A DNA stretch of 64,000 bases from CAMYMQ01 sp963730305 (GCA_963730305.1 CAVSRB010000001.1:496001-560000); one strand, 5' to 3'; shown: positions 1 to 11,384, counted from the stretch's first letter. The notes: a model not told the origin generated them from the letters alone. Program-made: numbers and translations.

Positions 1-140
1 GCCTCTATTGCCCGCTGCGCACCGTGGTCGGCTGGCGCGACCGCGCCGGCAACCGGATCCGCACCGGCCTGCCCGCCGGCCTGCGCCACCGCGACGTCGG
101 TTTCCGCGTCGTCCGCGACGCCGCCGGCACCGGCGAATAG
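1..140 (+). CDS. C-terminal end of a formylglycine-generating-enzyme-like (SUMF1) protein, partial
   Basis: Reading from base 3, the frame runs to a TAG at 138-140 and gives about 45 residues that include GFRVVRD near the end. A terminal GFRVVR-type motif is common in the SUMF1/formylglycine-generating enzyme family, which matures sulfatases or forms related iron enzymes. The 5' part lies outside the window, so the active-site cysteines cannot be checked. The family call rests on one short motif and is weak; that it is the end of a coding region is more likely. Confidence 0.4.
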   Translation, partial: LYCPLRTVVGWRDRAGNRIRTGLPAGLRHRDVGFRVVRDAAGTGE

Positions 141-234
141 CCGCGTCCCGCAACTCACCGTTTCCTTGCGCGCAAATCCGACTAAGGTACGGCGCAACCG
201 ACAGGCACGGGCAGACGGGTACGGGAGGCTTTGA

Positions 235-1069
235 ATGGCAGGCAGGCTCGAGGGTCGCGTCGCGCTGGTGGTCGGCGCCGGGTCGAGCGGACCAGGCTGG
301 GGCAACGGCAAGGCCGCGGCGGTCCTCTACGCGCTCGAAGGCGCCAAGATCTTCGCCGTCGACGTCAACAAGGCCGCCGCCGAGGAGACCGCCTCGATCA
401 TCCGGGGCGAGAAGCTGCCCTGCGAGACCTACGCCTGCGACGTGTCCAAGAGCCGACCAGGTCGCGTCGATGGTCAAGGCGTGCACCGCCGCCTTCGGCC
501 GCATCGACATCCTCCACAACAACGTCGGCATCGTCGTCGCCAAGCCCACCGTCGAGGTGACCGAGGAGGAGTGGGACAAGGTCAACGCGGTCAACCTGAA
601 GGGCCTGTTCCTGACCTGCAAGCACGCCCTGCCGGTGATGGAGAAGAACGAGTTCCGGCTCGACGCGACCGGCCGCAAGATCGGCCGCGGCGTGATCGTC
701 AACGTCTCGTCGATCGCCGGCATCCGCTGGTCGGGCGTGCCCTACATCACCTATTCGACCACCAAGGGCGCGGTGATCCCGTTCACCCGCTCGATCGCGC
801 TCGAATACGCCCAGCGCGGCATCCGCGCCAACGCCATCCTGCCCGGCCTGATGAACACGCCGATGATCGTCGAGCCGCTGAAAGACGCCTACGCCGGTGG
901 CGATATCGACAAGATGATCGAGACCCGCGACGCCCAGTGCCCGACCGGCTACATGGGCGACGCCTGGGACGTGGCCCACACGGCGCTGTTCCTGGCCTCG
1001 GACGACTCGCGCTACGTCACCGGGACGGAGATCGTCGTCGACGGCGGGATCACGGCGAAGTTCGCCTGA
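235..1069 (+). CDS. Short-chain dehydrogenase/reductase, one frame break
   Basis: Rossmann-fold NAD(P)-dependent oxidoreductase of the SDR family, substrate unknown. The start is the ATG at 235, preceded by GGGAGG. The N-terminus carries the glycine-rich cofactor loop (GAGSSGPGWGNG), the middle has HNNVG in place of the usual NNAG, and the catalytic YSTTK follows a VSS serine. The frame changes near base 451: one extra A after the AAG codon would explain it, because CDVSK continues as ADQVASMVK in the next frame. The restored protein is about 278 residues, normal for the family. All catalytic motifs are intact, so a sequencing error is more likely than a pseudogene. An acyl-CoA ligase follows 98 bp downstream, suggesting lipid or organic-acid metabolism. 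Confidence 0.85.
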
Positions 1070-1167
1070 CCCGCGCACGCGGCAATTAGCCTCCCGAGCC
1101 TAGCCCTGCCCGCCTCCGCTGGTGTAAGGAGGAAGGCAACGAATCCGCGCCCAGGGAGGATTGCGCA

Positions 1168-2773
<1,606 letters not shown>

Positions 2774-2796
<23 letters not shown>

Positions 2797-3337
2797 CGCG
2801 CCGCTGCCGGGCGTGACCCGCCCGCTCTACACCGAGGCGCAGATCCGCGAGCGGGTCGAGACGCTGTCGCACGACATCGCGCGGCGGCTCGGCGACGAGT
2901 TCGTCATCGTCAGCATCCTCAACGGCGCGTTCCTGTTCACCGCCGACCTGGTCCGCGCCCTGGGCCGGCGCGGCTGCCGGCCGCGGGTCGAGTTCATCAC
3001 GCTCAAGAGCTACGGCGACGGCACGCAGAGCTCCGGCGACGTCCGGCTGGTCGGCATCCTGCCCGAGCAGATCGAGGGCATGCCGGTGCTGCTGATCGAC
3101 GACGTGCTCGACAGCGGCCGGACCCTGATGACGGCCTCGTCCCTGCTCGCCGACCGCGGCGCCGGCCCGGTGTCGACCTGCGTGCTGCTCGACAAGCCGG
3201 CGCGGCGCGAGGTGCCGGTCACGCCCGATTTCGCGGGCTTCGCGGTCGACGACGTGTTCGTGGTCGGCTACGGCATCGACTATGCCGAACGCTACCGCTA
3301 CCTGCCCTATCTCGGCTACGTCGAGGCTGGCCCGTAG
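2774..3337 (+). CDS. hpt: Hypoxanthine phosphoribosyltransferase
   Basis: 187-residue type I phosphoribosyltransferase, likely salvaging hypoxanthine or guanine with PRPP to give IMP or GMP in the cytoplasm. The PRPP-binding motif LLIDDVLDSGRTL is clear near residue 105, and ILNGAFLF and FITLKSYGDG match the other conserved loops of bacterial Hpt. The first ATG lies inside the end of the upstream acyl-CoA synthetase gene; the family core starts about residue 17, so a slightly later start is possible. The related xanthine-guanine enzyme is the main alternative. Confidence 0.85.
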
Positions 3338-3443
3338 GCGCCGACGACACGCGCCCCGCGCATTTCTGCCCGACATTGGGGCAACGGCCTTGCCGCTTCG
3401 GTTGTTCCTGTTATGATCTCGGCAAGCCTTGCGGGAGAGTCAC

Positions 3444-4541
3444 ATGCGGTTCGCAGCCCTGGCAGTGACTGTAGCGCTGCTGGCCGGACCGGCGGTGGCG
3501 CAGAAAAAGGTCGAGCAATTCGTGACGGGCAACTGGCGCGGCCAGGCCTATTTCGACGGTTCGGGCGTGTTCACCTCCTGCTCGATGTACGCCAAGTATC
3601 GCAGCGGTATTTCGCTCTATTTCGGGCTGACCCGGAAGGGACGCTTCCGCATCGGCTTCTGGAAGGCCGACTGGGCCTTGGCAGAGGGCAGCCGGCACGC
3701 CGTCGCCATCTATGTCGACCGGCGGCGGATCTTCCGGGGCACGGCCACGGTGGTGTCCTTTCGGAACGCCAGTATGGTGCGCGTGGACCTGCCGCTGTCG
3801 GCCGCCTTGATCAACCGGTTCCGCGGCGGTTACGTCCTCCACGTCGACGGGAGCCGCGGGCGGATCGGCTTCTCGCTGTCCGGCTCCAGCGCGGCGCTCT
3901 ACAAGCTGATCACCTGCGTCACCTCGCATATCAAGAATGCGGTACGCATGAAGCCCCGGCCGCCCGCGACGTCGGACAACCCGTTCGGCGGCCCCACCGC
4001 GCGCGCGCCGTCGCAGACCCCCGACACCGCGCCGTCGCCCGAATCGGATCGGGTCCGCGCCGTAACCCTGATCGCCAACGTGCTGGCGCGGGCGGCGGTC
4101 GCCGGGTACAGGATCGTGCCGGTCGACGACGTGCCCAAACGCTGGCGGCGGTTCCACGCGGTGTGGCGGTCGGGCCGGACGCTCGGCCTCGTCCGCCTCT
4201 ACCGCAACGTCTCGAAGAGCAAGGGCCGGGCGATCTATTCGGCGACCGCCGGTGACGACTACGACCAATGCAAGGGCGCCTATCAGTCCGGCGTCAAGCG
4301 CGGCGACGCCGAGGGCCGGACGATCACCTTCTTCAGCCGCTGCACGGGCGCCAAGGACTGGTCGATCTTCTACGTGATCGTCGGCCCCGACAAGGCGGGC
4401 ATCACCTATCTCGTCGGGCTATTGAGCCCGGACAAGAACGAGCCGCTCGACCTGGGCGTCCGGGTGCGGCGGGCACTGACCGAAATCGTCCTCAAGCAGC
4501 CGGCCGGGAAGGACAAGAAACCGGAGACATTTCAGCAATGA
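3444..4541 (+). CDS. Secreted protein of unknown function
   Basis: 365 residues starting with a clear Sec signal peptide (MRFAALAVTVALLAGPAVAQ, predicted cut after AQ). The ATG at 3444 is preceded by GGGAGA; a TTG five codons upstream is less likely. The mature part appears to contain two halves joined by a proline-rich linker near residues 175-205. I do not recognise a family. The stop overlaps the start of the next gene (ATGA), so the two are translationally coupled and probably work together in the envelope. Confidence 0.75.
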   Translation: MRFAALAVTVALLAGPAVAQKKVEQFVTGNWRGQAYFDGSGVFTSCSMYAKYRSGISLYFGLTRKGRFRIGFWKADWALAEGSRHAVAIYVDRRRIFRGTATVVSFRNASMVRVDLPLSAALINRFRGGYVLHVDGSRGRIGFSLSGSSAALYKLITCVTSHIKNAVRMKPRPPATSDNPFGGPTARAPSQTPDTAPSPESDRVRAVTLIANVLARAAVAGYRIVPVDDVPKRWRRFHAVWRSGRTLGLVRLYRNVSKSKGRAIYSATAGDDYDQCKGAYQSGVKRGDAEGRTITFFSRCTGAKDWSIFYVIVGPDKAGITYLVGLLSPDKNEPLDLGVRVRRALTEIVLKQPAGKDKKPETFQQ

Positions 4542-5104
4542 GCCGCTTCGCCGTCCTGACCTTTGGCATGTTGCTTTGCGCCTGCACGGCGGCCGGCGGG
4601 AAGCTCCCGCCCGGCGCGACCGCGCCCCAACGGTACGACCGATCGTTCCAATGGTTCGGGGTCGCGTCCTACCTGCGTAACTGCCACGGCCGAACCTCGT
4701 CCCGCGGCGCCCTGTGGGCGTCAATGGCGGCGAGCATCGGTGCGCTCCACTATCTGCGGAACGCCGCCCGGTCGTCGACCTCCGACGAAGAGGCCCGCCG
4801 GCGCGCATCGGCGATGATGGACCGCGGGTACCAGGGAAATTACGGCGACTACCGGCCACGGGCGTCGTGCAAGCGGACGACGACCGCCCTCGCCGCATAC
4901 TACAGGCGTCTGGATCAGCGGACGAAGGACCTCGTGGTGCGCCTCGCCGCAACGCTCCTGAAGACGGATCGGCCGGGCCGATTGGTGCTCGCCAGAGGCA
5001 ACACGCGGCGACCCGCCACCCGGCGCGGCTACGCCTCCCCGGCGCGGCGCTTCCGACGCGCCACCCTCAAGCCGTCCGAACAGCAGCTCCCGATCGGCGA
5101 ATAG
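4538..5104 (+). CDS. Putative lipoprotein of unknown function
   Basis: 188 residues. The N-terminus MSRFAVLTFGMLLCAC fits a lipoprotein signal, with LCAC as the probable lipobox, so the mature protein would be anchored in a membrane facing the periplasm. It shares an ATGA overlap with the secreted protein upstream. The C-terminal third is very rich in arginine and basic residues. No family was recognised. Confidence 0.7.
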   Translation: MSRFAVLTFGMLLCACTAAGGKLPPGATAPQRYDRSFQWFGVASYLRNCHGRTSSRGALWASMAASIGALHYLRNAARSSTSDEEARRRASAMMDRGYQGNYGDYRPRASCKRTTTALAAYYRRLDQRTKDLVVRLAATLLKTDRPGRLVLARGNTRRPATRRGYASPARRFRRATLKPSEQQLPIGE

Positions 5105-5109
5105 CGGGG

Positions 5110-5535
5110 TCAGTCCTCCGCGACCAGCCCCGCCGCCTCGATCCCGGCGATGGCGCAGGTGGCGTCGTTGTCCGAGGTGTCGCCGCTGACGCCGACACCG
5201 CCGACGACGTTGCCGTCGGCGTCCTTGGCCAGCACGCCTCCGGGCACCGGCACCAGCTTGCCGCCCGAGGCGCCGATCAGCGCCTGCATGAACATCGGCC
5301 GCTCGTCGCCGAGCTTGCCCAGTGCGCGCGACGACCGGCCCATGCCGACCGCGCCGTGCGCCTTGCCGAAGGCGACGTTGAAGCGCAGCGGCCCGCCGCC
5401 CTCCTTGGCGTAGGCGATCAGGTGGCCGCCGTCGTCGAGCACGGCCACGGTGAGCGGGTTGAGCTTCATCTCGTGGCCCTTGTCGAGGGCGGTGTTGAGG
5501 ATGGTCGTCGCCAGGTCGAGTGTCATCTTGGTCAT
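5110..5535 (-). CDS. GlcG/HbpS family protein (DUF336)
   Basis: 141-residue member of the GlcG/HbpS family. Sequence blocks typical of the family are visible: AVLDDGGHLIAY, KAHGAVGMGRSS, VPGGVLAKDADGNVVGGVGVSG. Members are small proteins often found beside glycolate, diol or aromatic catabolic genes; some bind haem or cobalamin-like cofactors. The role here is not shown. It ends 5 bp from the lipoprotein gene on the opposite strand (convergent). Confidence 0.85.
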   Translation of the reverse strand: MTKMTLDLATTILNTALDKGHEMKLNPLTVAVLDDGGHLIAYAKEGGGPLRFNVAFGKAHGAVGMGRSSRALGKLGDERPMFMQALIGASGGKLVPVPGGVLAKDADGNVVGGVGVSGDTSDNDATCAIAGIEAAGLVAED

Positions 5536-5739
5536 GCGTTCCCCCTATCGCGCGGATCTGCCGGCACCGGCCGGGTCGCGCCGATCATAGCGGCGCGCAC
5601 GCCGTTGCCAACCGCGCGCGCCGCCGGGCGAGCGCATGGCTGGCCCCCGTTACGTCGGCCCCCGGATTTGCTATGATGCCGCCCGGTTCAACAAGGCCCG
5701 CCCGGCACTTCCCGGACGGCCGCCAATCCGCGAGAGAAC

Positions 5740-6579
5740 ATGAGCGCTTCGACCGCCCAGCAGGCCAAGGCCGAGGCCCTGCGCCGCCTCCACCACGGCG
5801 ACACGCCCCTGGTGCTCGCCAACGTGTGGGACGTGCCCACGGCGCGCATCGTCGAGGCGGCCGGCTTCCCGGCGATCGCCACGTCGAGCGCGGGCGTCGC
5901 CTGGACCTTGGGCTATCCCGACGGCCAGCGGGTCAGCCGCAACGAGATGGTCGAGGTCGTCGCCGGCATCGCCAACGCGGTCGCGCTGCCGGTCACCGCC
6001 GACCTGGAGAACGGCTACGGCGCCGACGCCGAGGCCGTGACCAAGACCATCGAGGGCCTGATCGCCGCCGGCGGCGTGGGCCTCAACCTCGAAGACAGCG
6101 ACGGCCACACGGGACACACCGTCTATGGCTTCGACCACGCCGTCGCCCAGGTGCGCACGGCCCGCGAGGCCGCAACGGCCGGCGGCATCGACGTGGTGAT
6201 CAACGCGCGCACCGACGTGTTCTTCCCGACCAACAAGGGGTTCGACGACCGGGCGGCGGAGGCGATCCGGCGCGGCAACGCCTTCCTGGAAGCCGGCGCC
6301 GACTGCGTGTTCATCCCCTTCATCGCCAAGCCCGACCTGATCGCCACGCTGGTCAAGGAGATCGACGGCCCGGTCAACATCCTGGCCGGCCCCGGCCTGC
6401 CCTCGATCAAGCAGCTCGGCGAGATGGGCGTCGCGCGGGTCAGCATCGGCGGCGCCTTCTCGCGCATGGCCTACGCCGCCGTCCGCCGCGCCGCCGAGGA
6501 GCTGCGCGACGCCGGCACCTACGGCTTCATGGACGGCGACATCCCGCATGTGGAGCTGAATGCCCTGCTCGACGGGTAG
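5740..6579 (+). CDS. Isocitrate lyase/PEP mutase-family enzyme
   Basis: 279-residue TIM-barrel enzyme of the PEP mutase/isocitrate lyase superfamily, which makes or breaks C-C or C-P bonds next to an oxalate-like group. NVWDVPTARIVEAAGF at the start, and TADLENGYG with the Mg-binding acidic residues about a third of the way in, are diagnostic. The sequence resembles the 2-methylisocitrate lyase/oxaloacetate decarboxylase-like branch with no phosphonate genes nearby, so it is probably a carbon-acid lyase. Exact substrate unknown. Confidence 0.85.
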   Translation: MSASTAQQAKAEALRRLHHGDTPLVLANVWDVPTARIVEAAGFPAIATSSAGVAWTLGYPDGQRVSRNEMVEVVAGIANAVALPVTADLENGYGADAEAVTKTIEGLIAAGGVGLNLEDSDGHTGHTVYGFDHAVAQVRTAREAATAGGIDVVINARTDVFFPTNKGFDDRAAEAIRRGNAFLEAGADCVFIPFIAKPDLIATLVKEIDGPVNILAGPGLPSIKQLGEMGVARVSIGGAFSRMAYAAVRRAAEELRDAGTYGFMDGDIPHVELNALLDG

Positions 6580-6955
6580 GCATACTCTTGAATGTTTTCC
6601 TAGCCGCTCTCATATAGCAAGCGGGCCCGACCTGGTCGCATCGTCCAAGCGCGGCGCTGCCAATTGCTGACGGCGCATGGCACAGGCGCCTGATGAAGGC
6701 GTCGCCCTCCGCTTTGCCCGACGGTCCGATCATGCCCTCGCAACATCCAACGCGTCATCCCGAGCGGAGCCGAGGGATCTTGCACAAGGCCGCGGGAGAC
6801 CCGGACGGAACGGGCAAGATTGCGCCGCTCCACCTTCGCGGGGCGGGAGGTTCCGGTCGAAATGGCGACTAATGTCGACACACGACAGCAAGGAGATGGG
6901 ACAGGAAGATAACCTTTGATAACCGATGATAACCGTCGCGCGTTTCCGCGCCGCC
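6580..6955. repeat. 376-bp intergenic region with a dispersed-repeat-like motif
   Basis: No gene is supported here. Bases 6754-6780 read GTCATCCCGAGCGGAGCCGA followed by GGGATCT, a sequence type that recurs in intergenic DNA of many bacteria and is often mistranslated into spurious peptides. It lies between two convergent genes. Without genome-wide comparison the copy number and boundaries cannot be set. Confidence 0.4.
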
Positions 6956-8575
6956 CTAGCCGCCCTCGACGAGCCGCTTGACCAGCTCGCGCTTCATCAC
7001 CTTGCGGGTCGCCGTCGCCGGCATCTCGTCGATGATCTCCAGCCGCTCGGGCCAGCGCAGCTTGGCGACGCCGTGCGCGGCCAGGTGCCCGGTCATGTCC
7101 TCGAAGGTGAAGGTCGCGCCGGGCTGCAGCGTGACGAACAGGCAGGCGCGCTCGCCGTAGACCGGGTCGGGCATCGGCACGATCGCGGCCTGGACCACGG
7201 CCTCGTGCTCGACCAGCGCGTATTCGATCTCGGACGGGTTGATCTTGATGCCGCCGCGGTTGATCACGTCCTTCACCCGGCCGGTGATGCGGACGTAGCC
7301 GTCGGCGTCGATCACGGCGAGGTCGCCGGTGCGGAACCAGCCGTCGGCGGTGAAGGCGTCGGCATTCGCCGCGTCGTTGCCGACGTAGCCGGGGAAGATC
7401 GAGAAGCCGCGGATCTGGAGCTGGCCCTCGGTATCGGCCGGCAGCGGCGCGTCGCCGTCGTCCGCGACCCGCGCCGCCAGGCCCGGCGTCGGCAGGCCGA
7501 TGGTCGAATGGCGCCGCTCGGCGGGCGCGTCGCACGGCACGAAGATGGTCATCAGCAACTCGGTCATGCCGAACAGCTGGCTCACCTTGGCGTTGCCCAG
7601 TGCGGCCTCCCAGCCGCGGGCGAGCTCCGGCGGCACCAGCGCGCCGCCGAGATAGACCGTGCGCATCGAGGTCAGGTCGTGGCCGCGATGGAGCCCTTCC
7701 TTGAGGATGCTGGCGACGTGGGCGGGCGCACCGAACATCATCGTCGCCCGGTGGCGCTCGATCGACTCGATCAGGGCGTCGGGCGTGAACGCCGGCATCA
7801 GCACGGCGGTCGCGCCGGCGACCAGGGTCGCGGTCAGGGCCCCCAGGCCGAAGATGTGGGTATAGGGCGCCGCCGCCAGCACCGCATCGCCCGCGACCAT
7901 GCCGAGGACCGGGATCGCCTGGTGGTTGTTGGCCAGCGCCAATTCGTGGTCGCGCAGCACCGCCTTGGGCGCGGCCGACGTGCCCGAGGTGAAGGCGAGG
8001 ACGAGCGGGTCCTCGGGCCCCGGCGGGTCGGCGATCGCATCGTCCGGCCCGGCAGCGAGCGCGAACAGCGAATGGGTCCCTGCCGGCGCGCGGTCGGCGG
8101 CGACGATGACGGTTTCGAGCGTCTCGACCGACCGGGTCAGCCCGAGCATCGTCGCCGGCGCGTCGTAGTTGGACGCCGCCGGACCGCAGATCACCGCCCT
8201 GGCGCCGCCGTGACGGAGCAGCGGTTCGATCTCGCCGCCCCGGTAGGGCGTGTGCAGGGTCGAGGCGACCGCGCCGAGCCGGGCCAGGCCGTAGAAGGCG
8301 AGCAGGAAGGCGATGGAGTTGGGAAGCTGGAGGCCGACCACGTCGCCCCGGCCGATGCCGAGCCCCCTCAGACCGTTGGCCAGGCGCAGCGTTCGGTCGC
8401 GCAACGCGCGGTAGGTGATCTCGCCGTCGGGGCCGACCGCGGCGAGCCGGTCGGGCCTCTCGGCGGCGCACCGGTCGATCCAGTCGTTGACCGTATCGGC
8501 GCGCCACGATCCCTCGGCGCGGTAGCGCTCCTTGTCGGCGTCGGAAACCCGAGGCGCGTCGCCGATGCCGCTCAT
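6956..8575 (-). CDS. Acyl-CoA synthetase, AMP-dependent
   Basis: 539-residue ANL-superfamily ligase. The P-loop is LAFTSGTSAAPKAVLRD, slightly divergent from the usual TSGTTGxPKG. GWFRTGDLAVID and GRVKDVINRGGIKINPSEIE mark the hinge, and TATRKVMKREL holds the C-terminal lysine. The INRGGIKINPSEIE element is common in cyclohexanecarboxylate- or aromatic-acid-CoA ligases. The start at 8575 (MSGIGDAP) follows a G-rich Shine-Dalgarno region and leaves a 13-bp gap to the hydrolase gene upstream, so the two form an operon. Confidence 0.85.
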   Translation of the reverse strand: MSGIGDAPRVSDADKERYRAEGSWRADTVNDWIDRCAAERPDRLAAVGPDGEITYRALRDRTLRLANGLRGLGIGRGDVVGLQLPNSIAFLLAFYGLARLGAVASTLHTPYRGGEIEPLLRHGGARAVICGPAASNYDAPATMLGLTRSVETLETVIVAADRAPAGTHSLFALAAGPDDAIADPPGPEDPLVLAFTSGTSAAPKAVLRDHELALANNHQAIPVLGMVAGDAVLAAAPYTHIFGLGALTATLVAGATAVLMPAFTPDALIESIERHRATMMFGAPAHVASILKEGLHRGHDLTSMRTVYLGGALVPPELARGWEAALGNAKVSQLFGMTELLMTIFVPCDAPAERRHSTIGLPTPGLAARVADDGDAPLPADTEGQLQIRGFSIFPGYVGNDAANADAFTADGWFRTGDLAVIDADGYVRITGRVKDVINRGGIKINPSEIEYALVEHEAVVQAAIVPMPDPVYGERACLFVTLQPGATFTFEDMTGHLAAHGVAKLRWPERLEIIDEMPATATRKVMKRELVKRLVEGG

Positions 8576-8588
8576 CCCGCCCGCCCGT

Positions 8589-9566
8589 TCACGCGCTCTT
8601 GCGGCAGTCCGCGTCCCGCGCCTCGGTGCCGGCCGCGACCAGCCCCTTGCGCGCCAGGAAGGCCAGCGTCTTGTCGGCGACGACATCGGGGGCTTCGAGC
8701 TGCATCAAATGGCTCGTCCCCGGCACGATCTCGACCTCGAAGCCGAACCTCTCGCCCATGTAGGGCAGCACCTTGGACGGCGACTTCGCCCCCGGCGCGT
8801 CGGGATCGCTCGACAGCACCAGGATGCGGTCACGATAGGCCTCCAGCGCCGGCAGCTTGCCCCACAGGGTCGAATTGGCGTTCGAGGCGTAGAGCGCCGA
8901 TTCGAGCGCCTTGGGGCAGGCCAGCGTCCAGCCGCCGCGCTCCCGATCCGGGCGCAGGATCGACCGGGCGATCAGCTCGTGGGTGCCCGGCGCCCAGCCG
9001 GCCAGGCTGCGGGTCGACCGGAACGCCTCGGCCAGCACCGAGGGATCGTCGAAATGGTCGGGCCGCTCGGCCGCCCACCTCGCCATCATGTGCTCGAACA
9101 CGACCGCCTGCTCGCGCAGCGGTTCGCCCTCCCCCGGCATCACCGGCGGGTCATAGAGGACCAGCGCGTCCCAGTGCCAGCCATGGGCGTGGGCGTGGTG
9201 CAGGCTCGTCAGCGCCGAGGCCGAGTGGTACAGGCCCGCCGTCGGCTTGGCGCCGAACATCAGCGGCACCTCGGCCCTGAGCACCTCCCAATCGGCGACG
9301 AAGCCGTCGTAATTGTGCTTGTCCGGGTCGTGGGGAGGGTTTTCGCCGTGGTTGCGCAGGTCGTGGAGGATGACCTCGAAGCCGTCCAGGAAATGCCGCC
9401 AGAAGGCGTAGTAACCCTCGATGGCGAAGCCGTTGCCGTGGCTGAACATCAGGCGCGGGCCATCGGGATTGCCGAGCTGGCGCACCTTGATGACGGCGCC
9501 GTCGGTGCTGCGGAGGTCGACCGTGCGGCGCGGGCGCGGCGGATCGAGGGTCACGGGGGAAGTCAT
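8589..9566 (-). CDS. Alpha/beta hydrolase
   Basis: 325-residue alpha/beta-hydrolase-fold protein. MFSHGNGF supplies the oxyanion HG motif, YHSASA is the likely nucleophile elbow, and GTSHLMQLE carries the catalytic histidine near the C-terminus. The ATG at 9566 is preferred over a TTG at 9590 because AGGAGA lies about 12 bases upstream. It is the first gene of a pair with the downstream acyl-CoA synthetase and may release an acid that the synthetase activates. Substrate unknown. Confidence 0.8.
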   Translation of the reverse strand: MTSPVTLDPPRPRRTVDLRSTDGAVIKVRQLGNPDGPRLMFSHGNGFAIEGYYAFWRHFLDGFEVILHDLRNHGENPPHDPDKHNYDGFVADWEVLRAEVPLMFGAKPTAGLYHSASALTSLHHAHAHGWHWDALVLYDPPVMPGEGEPLREQAVVFEHMMARWAAERPDHFDDPSVLAEAFRSTRSLAGWAPGTHELIARSILRPDRERGGWTLACPKALESALYASNANSTLWGKLPALEAYRDRILVLSSDPDAPGAKSPSKVLPYMGERFGFEVEIVPGTSHLMQLEAPDVVADKTLAFLARKGLVAAGTEARDADCRKSA

Positions 9567-9638
9567 TGCTGCGGGACGTCTCCTGGACAAGTCGGCGGGT
9601 CGCGTCGGCGGGGCGCGCCGGGGGGTCGCGTCGAGGGG

Positions 9639-9965
9639 TCAGATCGGGGGCAATGCGCGCAAGGCGTAGAATGCCTGGCGCACCGCGTCAAAGATTTCGG
9701 CCGTGCCGAGCGCCTTCATCCAGTCGTGCCACTGGAAGCTGGCGATGACCACCCAGTCGGCGAGCTGGTTCTCCGGCAGGGTCTGGGCCCACTTGGCCAG
9801 GCCCTGGGCGTTGAAAAGGGCCTCCATGACGACTCCGACCACGAGCACGACGGTGACCGCGTGCACCGGCTCGGCGTGCATGCCGTGGGTCAGGTCGAGC
9901 TCGCTCTTGTGTCGGGCGTAGGGGTCTTCCGACACGCGGCGGCGGCTGTGCTTGGATCGCGCCAT
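9639..9965 (-). CDS. Small membrane protein downstream of MBOAT gene
   Basis: About 108 residues with a basic N-terminus (RSKHSRRR), one probable membrane helix (AVTVVLVVGVVMEALF) and a tryptophan-containing tail. It starts about 10 bp after the stop of the MBOAT acyltransferase gene with GGAGA upstream of the ATG, so it is the last gene of that operon. No family recognised; its position suggests an accessory role in polysaccharide O-acetylation. Confidence 0.65.
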   Translation of the reverse strand: MARSKHSRRRVSEDPYARHKSELDLTHGMHAEPVHAVTVVLVVGVVMEALFNAQGLAKWAQTLPENQLADWVVIASFQWHDWMKALGTAEIFDAVRQAFYALRALPPI

Positions 9966-9974
9966 CACGGTCTC

Positions 9975-11384
9975 CTAGAACTGGAAATAGATGAAAGGCG
10001 CCGCATCATCGAGCCCGAAAGCGTCGGTGACGACGATGACCAGGGCGCAGAACAGCGCGCGGACGATCAGCGGACGGGCCGAGAACACGCCCTCGGCGTA
10101 GCCCAGCGTCTCCCGCGGAGCGAAGTGGATCATCAGCCCGAAGGCGACCAGGATCAGGTTGAGCGGCGTGACCAGTTCGAGCGGCGCCGACCAGTTGGCG
10201 AAGCCGGCGATGTAGGTCGCCGCGTCGCTCATCGTCCGCGCCCGGAAGAAGATCCAGGCCAGGCAGACGAAATTGAACACCAGGAACACCGACAGCAGGT
10301 GCGAGCGGGTCCAGCCGACGACCCGGCCGGCGCCGCCCAGCGCCCGCTCGACCCCCAGCCCGCCGCCGTGGAGCGCGCCCCAGATCATGAATTTCCATGC
10401 CGCGCCGTGCCACAGCCCGCCGAGCAGCATCGTGATCATCAGGTTGACGTAGGTCCTGACCCGCCCCTTCCGGTTGCCGCCGAGCGGGATGTAGAGGTAG
10501 TCGCGCAGCCAGCTCGACAGCGAGATGTGCCAGCGCCGCCAGAAGTCGCTGAGCGACACCGCGCGGTAGGGCTGGTCGAAGTTGCGCGGGAAGGTGTAGC
10601 CGAGCAGCGCCGCGACGCCGATGGCGATGTCGCTGTAGGCGCTGAAGTCGCAGTAGATCTGGACGGCGTAGCCCCAGACCCCCAGCAACAGGTCGACGGC
10701 GCCGTAGCGGGCCGGGTCGAAGAAGGCCTTGTCGGCCAGGTCGATGGCGATGTAGCTGGCCAGGATCTGCTTCTTGAACAGGCCCCACAGGATCAGCAGC
10801 AGCCCCATGCCGGCCAGCACGCGGTTGGGATCGGGCCGGCGGTCGAGCTGGGGGATGAAGTCGGACGCCCGCACGATCGGGCCGGCGACGAGCTGCGGGA
10901 AGAAGGAGATGTAGAGCATGACGTCGACGAGGTCGCGGCGCGCCTCGATCTTCTCGCGGTAGACGTCGATGACGTAGGAGATCCCCTGGAAGGTGAAGAA
11001 GGAGATGCCGACCGGCAGGATGATCTCCAGGAACGGCAGGTCGCGCTGCCAGCCGACCTGGTGGAGCACGTTATCCAGCGATTCGAGGAAGAAGTCGTAA
11101 TACTTGAAGAAGCCGAGAATGCCCAAGTCGAGGAACACGGCGATCCCGACCGCCCACTTCTTGGTCGCCCGCCGGTCGGTCGCCACCACGATCCGGGCGG
11201 CGACGTGGTTGATCACCGTGCTGAGGAAGAGCAGCCCGGTGAAGCGCCAGTCCCAATAGCCGTAGAAGACGTAGCTCGCCGCCGTCAGGAAATACTTGCG
11301 CCACGCCATCCGGTCGATCAGCGACCAACTGACGGCGAAGACGACGATGAAGAAGATCAGGAAGTTGAGGGTCGGAAAGAGCAT
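9975..11384 (-). CDS. MBOAT-family O-acyltransferase (AlgI/DltB/PatA-like)
   Basis: 469-residue polytopic inner-membrane acyltransferase. Such proteins pass acetyl groups from a cytoplasmic donor to a periplasmic partner that modifies alginate, cellulose, peptidoglycan or similar polymers. The family motif LGGLWHGAAWKFMIWGALHG includes the essential histidine (H326) and the second conserved H339; FWRRWHISLSSWLRDY (about 281-296) and CDFSAYSDIAIG are also typical of the AlgI branch. It lies in one operon with two SGNH-fold proteins, the usual periplasmic partners, and faces the pel-type operon. Confidence 0.9.
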   Translation of the reverse strand: MLFPTLNFLIFFIVVFAVSWSLIDRMAWRKYFLTAASYVFYGYWDWRFTGLLFLSTVINHVAARIVVATDRRATKKWAVGIAVFLDLGILGFFKYYDFFLESLDNVLHQVGWQRDLPFLEIILPVGISFFTFQGISYVIDVYREKIEARRDLVDVMLYISFFPQLVAGPIVRASDFIPQLDRRPDPNRVLAGMGLLLILWGLFKKQILASYIAIDLADKAFFDPARYGAVDLLLGVWGYAVQIYCDFSAYSDIAIGVAALLGYTFPRNFDQPYRAVSLSDFWRRWHISLSSWLRDYLYIPLGGNRKGRVRTYVNLMITMLLGGLWHGAAWKFMIWGALHGGGLGVERALGGAGRVVGWTRSHLLSVFLVFNFVCLAWIFFRARTMSDAATYIAGFANWSAPLELVTPLNLILVAFGLMIHFAPRETLGYAEGVFSARPLIVRALFCALVIVVTDAFGLDDAAPFIYFQF

